Positions 7,734 to 13,105 of a stretch of DNA of 13,105 nucleotides are shown piece after piece. Under the pieces are notes generated by a model, which saw nothing but the letters and a program-made list of their open reading frames with translations, was not told the origin of the DNA and searched no databases. Where the stretch lies: NCBI GenBank assembly GCA_030152265.1, contig JASLHQ010000173.1:1-13105 (forward strand), given 5' to 3'. Positions within the stretch are counted from its first letter, which is position 1. Each line of letters starts with the position of its first letter. Position numbers and translations under genes: made by a program. Source of the DNA: Savagea sp. (lineage in GTDB: Bacteria > Bacillota > Bacilli > Bacillales_A > Planococcaceae).

Positions 7734-7847
7734 TCAACTACCCGAACCCGGTCCGAAATTCGGTGCGACGTAAAACCAGTACAGCAATCCCCAAATGAGC
7801 GACACCGTGACAATGATTAGAAAAAGAATTATATTTCTCTTCTTCAA
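7734..7847 (-). CDS. Small single-pass membrane protein, 37 residues, unrecognised
   Basis: An ORF too short for usual gene finding. TTG start at 7847 has a perfect GGAGG 7 nt upstream, inside the end of lysA. The start overlaps the lysA stop as TTGA, the arrangement expected for coupled translation. The peptide begins MKKRNIILFL, continues as one hydrophobic helix (about residues 5-27, rich in I, L, V, W, Y) and ends APNFGPGSGS before TGA at 7736-7734. The basic N-terminus suggests N-in, C-out topology. ribT follows after 31 nt. I know no family for it and propose no function. It could be a coupled leader for ribT rather than a functional protein, but the SD, overlap and membrane-like composition together favour a real gene. 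Confidence 0.72.
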   Translation of the reverse strand: MKKRNIILFLIIVTVSLIWGLLYWFYVAPNFGPGSGS

Positions 7848-9172
7848 TTTCGTTCCTCCAACCAATCTTGTGGCAATGTTTCATCTAAACGGACGAGGTC
7901 TTCTAATTGTTCGCGTCGTGCGACAAGTTGATGACGCCCCTCTTTGACAAAGACGACAGCCGGCTTTGCGAGACGGTTATAGTTGCTCGCCATAGCGTAA
8001 GTATACGCTCCTGTGCAGAAGAGTGCAATAATATCTCCGTCTTCCACTGCGCTAATATGTGCATCTTGAATGAGTTGGTCCCCCGACTCACAACACTTTC
8101 CAGCAATTGTGACAACTGTATCTTTCGGTGCGTTCATCTTGTTCGCAACGACCGCTTCATACTTTGCGTCGTAAAGTGCTGGACGAATATTGTCTGTCAT
8201 ACCGCCATCGACCGCTACATATTGTCGAACATTCGGTACTTCCTTTTGACTTCCGACTGTGTAAAGCGTTGTTCCTGCATCCCCTACGAGAGAACGGCCA
8301 GGTTCGATCCAAATCGCAGGCATCGGATACTCGTATTGCTCCGCTAGTTTCATTACCGCTTCTGTCATCGCCTTCACATACACATGCGGCTCTTCAGGAG
8401 CATCTTCATCCGTGTAACGAATACCGAATCCCCCACCTAAGTTCAACACAGAACAAATGAAGTGATCCTCTTCTTGCCACGTATGCATTTTTTGCATGAG
8501 CGCTTCCGCTGCATGAACGAAACCGTCCACTTCAAAAATTTGACTGCCGATATGACAATGCATCCCGAGAAGTTGCAAATGTTCATCATCTTTCAATTGT
8601 GCGTAAGCGCGGTCTGCTTGGCCATTTTTAAGATCGAAACCGAATTTCGAATCTTCTTGACCTGTCGTAATGTAATCATGTGTCGACGCTTCAACCCCAG
8701 GCGTCACACGAATTAAAACGTTCATCTTTTGGTTGCGTTCTGCCGCAATTTGACGCAATAATTCAATTTCATAAAAATTGTCGATGACGATACAACCAAT
8801 TCCTACTTCAAACGCGTAACGCAACTCCGATTCGCTTTTATTATTTCCGTGGAAATGAATACGCTCTGCCGGGAAATTCGCACGTACTGCTGTATACAAT
8901 TCACCTTCAGATACGACGTCGAGCGATAAACCTAATGTTTCGGCGTATTGATATAAAGCGATATTCGAAAATGCTTTACTCGCATAGGCGACTTGCGCTT
9001 TCACTCCGAGTTGTTCAAATGTGTCGACAAATCCTTTCGCACGTCGTTCAAAAAGTGCCATATCATAAACGATCGTCGGTGTGCTATATTCGGCAACAAT
9101 TTCCGTTACATCGACACCGCCGATTTCTAAATGTCCTTCTTCATTCACTGCTTGTGTTCCGTGTAAAAACAT
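7844..9172 (-). CDS. lysA: Diaminopimelate decarboxylase
   Basis: PLP enzyme that decarboxylates meso-diaminopimelate to L-lysine, the last step of lysine synthesis, in the cytoplasm. The 442-residue protein is a fold-type III decarboxylase. The PLP lysine is K66 in AYASKAF, HIGSQ is at 207-211, the phosphate-binding GGGFG at 246-250 and EPGR at 290-293. CESGD (361-365) supplies the conserved cysteine and acid contributed across the dimer, and Y390 lies in GAYTYAMASNYN. The start is ATG with SD AAGGGGG, 7 nt upstream. The leader is too short for a lysine riboswitch; instead it has a promoter within a hairpin that covers the SD. It overlaps the following small ORF by 4 nt. Confidence 0.97.
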   Translation of the reverse strand: MFLHGTQAVNEEGHLEIGGVDVTEIVAEYSTPTIVYDMALFERRAKGFVDTFEQLGVKAQVAYASKAFSNIALYQYAETLGLSLDVVSEGELYTAVRANFPAERIHFHGNNKSESELRYAFEVGIGCIVIDNFYEIELLRQIAAERNQKMNVLIRVTPGVEASTHDYITTGQEDSKFGFDLKNGQADRAYAQLKDDEHLQLLGMHCHIGSQIFEVDGFVHAAEALMQKMHTWQEEDHFICSVLNLGGGFGIRYTDEDAPEEPHVYVKAMTEAVMKLAEQYEYPMPAIWIEPGRSLVGDAGTTLYTVGSQKEVPNVRQYVAVDGGMTDNIRPALYDAKYEAVVANKMNAPKDTVVTIAGKCCESGDQLIQDAHISAVEDGDIIALFCTGAYTYAMASNYNRLAKPAVVFVKEGRHQLVARREQLEDLVRLDETLPQDWLEERN

Positions 9173-9179
9173 AAAAATT

Positions 9180-9227
9180 CCCCCTTCTCTCCAGCTCGTA
9201 CGTTCTATTATAGCGAAAAGAAGGGAG
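9180..9227 (-). promoter_or_regulatory. Terminator-like hairpin that covers the lysA Shine-Dalgarno
   Basis: On the minus-strand RNA, CUCCCUUCUUUUC (9227-9215) can pair over 13 continuous positions, three of them G-U, with GGAGAGAAGGGGG (9192-9180), leaving a 22-nt loop. AAUUUUU follows (9179-9173), then the lysA AUG. The 3' arm is the lysA SD region. The same structure could end pdp transcripts or block lysA translation on read-through RNA. Confidence 0.6.
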
Positions 9228-9235
9228 AAAGTCTT
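9207..9235 (-). promoter_or_regulatory. Promoter of lysA
   Basis: A consensus TATAAT -10 lies at 9212-9207 on the minus strand. At the preferred 17-nt spacing the -35 is AAGACT (9235-9230), a weak 3 of 6 match. Transcription would begin near 9200, about 28 nt before the ATG, downstream of the 5' arm of the hairpin described at 9180-9227. Confidence 0.6.
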
Positions 9236-9248
9236 GAACTAATTCATT

Positions 9249-10556
9249 TTACGCTTCGCCAATCGTCTCGAAGATGAGCGGTTGTTTTTCAACTTTTGTT
9301 GCGCTAATTTGAATCGCTCGTTCAATTTTTTCTCGAGTCGTTGTCACATCTTCTTTATTGCTGTAAATCGTGACGAGCGATTCACCTTTTTTAACAACGT
9401 CTCCTATTTTTTTGTGTAAACGCAAACCGACAGCCATATCGATTTCATCTTCTTTCGTCGCACGTCCTGCTCCGAGAAGCATCGCGGCTACACCGATATC
9501 GTTCGCAATTATTTTTTCAATGTACCCATCTTGTGATGCGAGCACTTCAAATGTGTACGTCGCTTGCGGTAAACGTTTCGGGTCATCGACGATCGATCCG
9601 TCTCCCCCTTGCGCTTCGATCATTTCTTTAAACAATTGAAGTGCTGAACCGTCTTCAATAACTGTTTTCAACATATGGCGTGCTTCTTCAAAGCTCGACG
9701 CTTTTTTCGCAGCGACGATCATTTTACTTCCGAGCACATAACAAAGTTCTGTTAAATCTTCCGGCCCTTCACCTTTTAATGTCGCGATTGCCTCTTCAAT
9801 TTCAAGCGCATTTCCGATCGCTTCGCCGAGAGGTTCACTCATATTTGAAATGACTGCCATCGTCTGACGTCCGACCGCTTCACCGATATTCACCATCGCA
9901 TGCGCTAACTGCTCCGCTTGTTCGACTGTTTTCATAAATGCACCTTCACCGACTTTTACGTCGAGCACGATCGCATCAGCACCTGCTGCGATTTTTTTAC
10001 TCATAATGGAGCTCGCAATGAGTGGAATGCTATCGACCGTTGCCGTCACATCGCGCAATGCATAAATCTTTTTATCCGCTGGCGTTAAGTTGCCACTTTG
10101 ACCGATGACTGCCGCTTTCAATGTGTTCACTTGGTCGATAAATGCTCGTTCGCTCAATTCAATTTGGAATCCTTCAATCGCTTCTAACTTATCGAGTGTT
10201 CCACCTGTATGACCCAGACCGCGTCCGCTCATTTTCGCAACCGGTACACCACATGCTGCAACGAGCGGTACGAGGATGAGTGTCGTCGTATCTCCGACGC
10301 CCCCTGTCGAATGCTTATCTACTTTAATTCCTTCAATTTGCGAAAGGTCGATCGTGTCGCCACTATTGACCATCGCCATGACGAGATGACCTTGCTCTTC
10401 CGCTGTCATCCCTTGGAAATAAACCGCCATTAAAAAAGCGCTCGCTTGATAATCTGGAATTGTACCGTTCGTATATCCTTCAATAAAAAAATCAATTTCC
10501 TCTCGCGTCAGTTCATGACCGTCCCGCTTTTTTTCTAAAATGTCGACAAAACGCAT
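9249..10556 (-). CDS. pdp: Pyrimidine-nucleoside phosphorylase
   Basis: Cleaves uridine, deoxyuridine and thymidine with phosphate, giving the free base and (deoxy)ribose-1-phosphate for salvage. The 435-residue protein has the NP-II family layout: a helical N-terminal domain, then KHSTGGVGDTTT (81-92, phosphate binding) and SGRGLGHTGGTLDKLE (110-125), the family signature. R168, S183 and K187, the base-binding residues known in bacillar enzymes, are present. A C-terminal mixed domain ends with a biotinyl-like fold region (about 345-430). The start is ATG 10556, two bases after the deoB stop (TAACGATG), with SD AGGTGA inside the end of deoB. It forms a functional pair with DeoB, which takes the sugar phosphate onward. 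No purine-nucleoside phosphorylase gene is present beside it. Confidence 0.96.
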   Translation of the reverse strand: MRFVDILEKKRDGHELTREEIDFFIEGYTNGTIPDYQASAFLMAVYFQGMTAEEQGHLVMAMVNSGDTIDLSQIEGIKVDKHSTGGVGDTTTLILVPLVAACGVPVAKMSGRGLGHTGGTLDKLEAIEGFQIELSERAFIDQVNTLKAAVIGQSGNLTPADKKIYALRDVTATVDSIPLIASSIMSKKIAAGADAIVLDVKVGEGAFMKTVEQAEQLAHAMVNIGEAVGRQTMAVISNMSEPLGEAIGNALEIEEAIATLKGEGPEDLTELCYVLGSKMIVAAKKASSFEEARHMLKTVIEDGSALQLFKEMIEAQGGDGSIVDDPKRLPQATYTFEVLASQDGYIEKIIANDIGVAAMLLGAGRATKEDEIDMAVGLRLHKKIGDVVKKGESLVTIYSNKEDVTTTREKIERAIQISATKVEKQPLIFETIGEA

Positions 10557-10558
10557 CG

Positions 10559-11749
10559 TTATTTCACCTGCTCTTTCAATAAAGGTAAAAAGCTCGTTCC
10601 GTGTTCTGGAAGTGGCACGTTAAAGTTGTCCGCAATCGTCGCTCCGATATCTGAAAACGTCTCGCGCACATCAAAAGCACGTCCCGCCATTTTTGGTGAG
10701 TAGGCAAGTAATGGTACATATTCACGTGTATGATCTGTTCCTGGCGCTGTAGGGTCGTTCCCGTGATCTGCTGTTAAAATGAGCAAGTCATCTTCTCCCA
10801 TACGCTCATAAATTTCCGGTAAGCGTGCATCGAATTCTTCCAACGCTTGACGGTATCCTTCTGGGTCTCGGCGATGTCCGAACATCGCGTCAAAGTCGAC
10901 GAGGTTTGTGAAGCTTAATCCATCGAATGGTTGCTCCATCACTTCAAGTAATTTGTCGACTCCGTCCATATTCGATTTTGTACGGACCGCATCCGTTACA
11001 CCTTCTCCGTTATAAATGTCGTTAATTTTTCCGACAGCAATCACATCTTTTCCAGCATCTTTCAATTCGTTCATCACTGTGCGACCAAATGGTTTTAAAG
11101 CGTAGTCATGACGGTTCGATGTGCGCGTGAAATTGCCTGGCTCGCCGATGAACGGACGCGCGATGACACGACCGACTAAAAATTCTGGTTGTAATGTCAA
11201 TTCACGTGCGATTTCGCAAATTTCATACAGTTCTTCTAACGGCACCACTTCTTCATGTGCTGCAATTTGTAAAACAGGGTCCGCGGACGTGTAAACGATA
11301 AGCGCTCCTGTCTTCATATGTTCTTCACCGTAATCTTCAATGACAGCTGTACCGCTCGCTGGTTTGTTGACGATCACTTTATGGCCTGTACGTTCTTCCA
11401 ACTGTCGAATCAGTTCTTCTGGGAATCCTTCCGGATACACTTTAAACGGCTTATCGATGTTAAGGCCCATAATTTCCCAATGTCCTGTCATCGTATCTTT
11501 CCCGACAGAAGCTTCTTGTAATTTTCCGTAAACTCCTTTCGGTTGTTCCGTCGTTGCTAGTCCTTCAATCGGACGGATGTTGCCGAGCCCGAGTTCGACT
11601 AAATGTGGCACATTTAATCCACCTGTCGCACGGACGATATTACCGAGCGTATCTGCTCCTTCATCGCCGAAGTTTTTCGCATCAGGCGCTTCTCCAATTC
11701 CTACTGAATCGAGTACGATTAAATGAATGCGTTTAAATAATGGTGTCAT
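10559..11749 (-). CDS. deoB: Phosphopentomutase
   Basis: Interconverts (deoxy)ribose-1-phosphate and -5-phosphate, linking nucleoside phosphorolysis to central metabolism. It is a manganese enzyme of the alkaline phosphatase superfamily. In its 396 residues I see metal ligand D14 in LDSVGIGEAPDA and the phospho-acceptor T86 in GKDTMTGHWE. The remaining ligands fit D287, H292, D328, H329 (ADHGNDP) and H340 (TDHTREYVP), one off the Bacillus cereus enzyme numbering. The lid domain (about 105-220) is normal. The start is ATG with a GGAGG SD directly after the xerD TGA (gap 13 nt), and pdp follows after 2 nt. In B. subtilis deoB is followed by punA and then dacF and the spoIIA operon. Confidence 0.97.
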   Translation of the reverse strand: MTPLFKRIHLIVLDSVGIGEAPDAKNFGDEGADTLGNIVRATGGLNVPHLVELGLGNIRPIEGLATTEQPKGVYGKLQEASVGKDTMTGHWEIMGLNIDKPFKVYPEGFPEELIRQLEERTGHKVIVNKPASGTAVIEDYGEEHMKTGALIVYTSADPVLQIAAHEEVVPLEELYEICEIARELTLQPEFLVGRVIARPFIGEPGNFTRTSNRHDYALKPFGRTVMNELKDAGKDVIAVGKINDIYNGEGVTDAVRTKSNMDGVDKLLEVMEQPFDGLSFTNLVDFDAMFGHRRDPEGYRQALEEFDARLPEIYERMGEDDLLILTADHGNDPTAPGTDHTREYVPLLAYSPKMAGRAFDVRETFSDIGATIADNFNVPLPEHGTSFLPLLKEQVK

Positions 11750-11762
11750 CTATAATTCCTCC

Positions 11763-12650
11763 TCACGCACGTGGATGATATTGATCATACATCTCTTTTA
11801 AATGTTTTCTTGAAACGTGCGTATAAATTTGTGTTGTTGAAATATCAGTATGTCCGAGCAGTTCTTGTACCGCTCGTAAATCCGCCCCATTCTCTACTAA
11901 ATGCGTCGCAAAAGTGTGACGCAACGTGTGAGGCGTTAAGTCTTGCTGGATGTCCGCTTGAATCGCGTACTGTTTGACAATTTTCCAAATGCCTTGTCGC
12001 GTCAAACGCTTCCCTCTCATATTAACAAAAAGCGGCGTTTTATCATATTGTTTTTGTAAAAAAGTAAGTCGCGCTTCTTCGATATATGTTTGTAACGCTT
12101 GTTTTGCATGCTTTCCTAAAGGTAAAATACGCTCTTTATTCCCTTTCCCAACGACGCGAATAAAACCAATTTCAAGCTGCACGGAATCGATATCGCTATC
12201 GACGAGTTCCGAAACACGAATCCCTGTCCCATACAACAATTCTAACATCGCTCGGTCTCGAACTCCTTGTGGTTTGCTCAAGTCAGGTTGAGCAAGTAAG
12301 CGGTCTACTTGCTCTACCGTTAAAATGGTCGGCAATGTTTTAGCAATTTGAGGCAATTGTAACAAAACAGTCGGATCGTGAGTACTTAACTGTTCCCGTA
12401 TTAAAAATTGATGAAACATGCGCAATGTTGAAATGTGACGAGCGAGCGTGCGTGACGAGAGACCTTCTGTTTGCAATTGTTGTAAATAATCGACAATGAG
12501 TAAACGAGTCATTTGCTGCCACTCTGTTATCCCTCGTACTTCCCGATACTCATCATATCGCTTTAAATCTCGACGATACGCTTCCACTGTATTATGTGCG
12601 AGCTGTCTTTCCACAATTAAAAAATGAATAAACTCATCGATCGCTTGCAT
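11763..12650 (-). CDS. xerD: Tyrosine recombinase XerD
   Basis: Site-specific recombinase that, with XerC, resolves chromosome dimers at dif under FtsK control. The 295-residue protein has an N-terminal SAM-like DNA-binding domain (about 1-85) and a catalytic domain with the full active-site set: R145 (GTGIRVSEL), K169 (VVGKGNKER), H241 and R244 (HTLRHTFATH), H267 (LLGHTD) and nucleophile Y276 (STTQIYTHVS). It is a housekeeping Xer protein, not a phage integrase, judging by length, motif spacing and the fur-xerD-deoB order typical of Bacillales. SD AAAGGAGG lies 6 nt upstream of ATG. It begins about 20 nt beyond the fur terminator, with no promoter visible between them. Confidence 0.95.
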   Translation of the reverse strand: MQAIDEFIHFLIVERQLAHNTVEAYRRDLKRYDEYREVRGITEWQQMTRLLIVDYLQQLQTEGLSSRTLARHISTLRMFHQFLIREQLSTHDPTVLLQLPQIAKTLPTILTVEQVDRLLAQPDLSKPQGVRDRAMLELLYGTGIRVSELVDSDIDSVQLEIGFIRVVGKGNKERILPLGKHAKQALQTYIEEARLTFLQKQYDKTPLFVNMRGKRLTRQGIWKIVKQYAIQADIQQDLTPHTLRHTFATHLVENGADLRAVQELLGHTDISTTQIYTHVSRKHLKEMYDQYHPRA

Positions 12651-12670
12651 GAGTATCCTCCTTTCAATAG

Positions 12671-12696
12671 AAAAAGGACGGCATGCGCCATCCTTT
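12671..12696 (-). terminator. Rho-independent terminator after fur
   Basis: Minus-strand RNA forms AAAGGAUGGC / GCCGUCCUUU: ten pairs, one of them U-G, around the tetraloop GCAU. The T-run continues to five T (12675-12671), then CT. It begins right at the fur stop codon and ends about 20 nt before the xerD ATG. Confidence 0.92.
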
Positions 12697-13105
12697 CTAC
12701 TTCTTTTTATTTTCTTTCTGTTTACAACGTTTACAAATCCCGTGGAACGTAAGCCAGTGATCTTTCACTGTAAATTGAAAACGAGTTTCGACAATTTTTT
12801 CCACTTCGCCGAGTAAATCTTCTTGGATCTCATCTACAGAACCACATTCGATACAGATGAGGTGATGGTGAAAACGAGTCGCTCCTTCTTGACGTAAGTC
12901 ATAGCGTGCGACGCCATCTCCGAAATTAATTTTGTCGACGATTTTTAATTCAGTTAACAATTCTAATGTGCGGTACACAGTTGCAAGACCAATTTCTGGC
13001 GCTCGTTCTTTTACGAGTAAGAAGACGTCCTCTGCGCTGAGGTGATCCTCTTCATTCTCAAGTAGTACCATAACAGTCGCTTCGCGTTGTGGCGTCAATT
13101 TATAA
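12697..13105 (-). CDS. fur: Ferric uptake regulator Fur, 5' end beyond the window
   Basis: Metal-dependent repressor of iron-uptake genes; Fe2+-loaded dimers bind Fur boxes. The reading frame is open through the right edge. The last visible codons read YKLTPQREATV, which matches an internal segment of B. subtilis Fur about 17 residues from its N-terminus. The TTG at 13098 is therefore leucine, not the start. Visible parts are the winged-helix domain with GLATVYRTLELL (recognition helix), FGDGVARYDL, the HHHLICIECGSVDEI segment with metal-binding histidines and the first CxxC, and FHGICKRCKQK with the second CxxC of the structural zinc site. This distinguishes Fur/PerR/Zur types only in part; adjacency to xerD and sequence likeness support Fur. 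It ends at a strong terminator. Confidence 0.93.
   Translation of the reverse strand, partial: YKLTPQREATVMVLLENEEDHLSAEDVFLLVKERAPEIGLATVYRTLELLTELKIVDKINFGDGVARYDLRQEGATRFHHHLICIECGSVDEIQEDLLGEVEKIVETRFQFTVKDHWLTFHGICKRCKQKENKKK

Noticed and set aside
7703..7813. N-terminal extension of ribT back to 7813
   Set aside because: The extra residues are Cys/Arg-rich and unlike GNAT proteins. The region encodes the small membrane ORF in another frame, and a well-placed SD precedes GTG 7702.
7907..8347. Plus-strand open frame of 146 codons antisense to lysA
   Set aside because: It lies wholly within lysA, whose motifs are complete. Its product is Cys/Arg/His-rich without domain features, and no SD supports it. 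Long antisense frames are common in such codon usage.
9173..9248. Lysine riboswitch upstream of lysA
   Set aside because: The gap is only 76 bp, far below the size of an L-box aptamer, and it is explained by the promoter and hairpin.
11974..12291. Plus-strand open frame of 105 codons antisense to xerD (also 5969-6307 opposite scpB/scpA)
   Set aside because: Shadow frames of well-identified genes, with no ribosome-binding site and low-complexity products.
11763..12650. xerD as a phage or integron integrase marking a mobile element
   Set aside because: Length, motif spacing and fur-xerD-deoB synteny are those of the housekeeping XerD. No attachment repeats or cargo genes are nearby.
12754..12769. 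CAGTGA/TCACTG hairpin inside fur as an operator or attenuator
   Set aside because: A six-pair stem within conserved codons (Val-Lys-Asp-His) with no T-run; best explained by coding constraint.
13096..13098. TTG as the start codon of fur
   Set aside because: The frame is open to the window edge and the upstream codons read Tyr-Lys before Leu-Thr-Pro-Gln-Arg, as inside B. subtilis Fur. The true start is outside the window.
1..13105. A new defence, toxin-antitoxin or CRISPR-like system
   Set aside because: All long coding regions are recognisable core genes. No repeat arrays, insertion sequences or compositional islands were seen on either strand. The only unexplained gene products are the 37-residue ORF and the DUF309 protein.

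Overview
This is a compact core-chromosome window from a low-to-moderate GC Firmicute of the Bacillaceae / Bacillales type. The evidence is gene order plus close protein resemblance to Bacillus subtilis ResD, ResA, ResB, ScpAB, RluB, RibT and Fur. Ribosome-binding sites are strong GGAGG/AAAGGTGG types, and GTG and TTG starts are frequent. Fifteen genes are supported. Fourteen lie on the minus strand and one small gene (DUF309) is on the plus strand. I infer an asporogenous relative such as Exiguobacterium, because the sporulation genes that normally interrupt this gene order in Bacillus are absent. The genus is a guess from layout, not a search result.

Right to left, in the direction of minus-strand transcription: (1) fur (iron-responsive repressor, 5' end cut by the window edge) ends at a strong terminator. 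(2) xerD, deoB and pdp are packed almost without gaps; they cover chromosome-dimer resolution and pentose/pyrimidine nucleoside salvage. (3) lysA (last step of lysine synthesis) has its own promoter inside the loop of a hairpin that also covers its Shine-Dalgarno sequence. It is followed by an unlisted 37-codon membrane-protein ORF coupled through a TTGA overlap, then by a detached ribT acetyltransferase gene. A perfect bidirectional terminator separates ribT from the convergent DUF309 gene. (4) DUF309 and scpA diverge from a 30-bp gap whose centre is a 12-bp perfect palindrome that supplies both Shine-Dalgarno sequences. (5) scpA-scpB (condensin partners) and rluB (23S rRNA pseudouridine synthase) follow. 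(6) resA-resB-resC (System II cytochrome c maturation) end in a terminator. After it comes resD-resE (redox/oxygen two-component regulator), with resE cut by the left edge.

The window holds no mobile element, CRISPR array, tRNA/rRNA gene or evident novel defence system. The points most worth a second look are the small membrane ORF between lysA and ribT, the lysA leader in which read-through RNA could hide the SD while promoter-derived RNA would not, the shared SD palindrome between scpA and DUF309, and the missing sporulation loci. Four starts are revised here from SD placement: resD (TTG), resA (GTG), ribT (GTG) and scpB (GTG).
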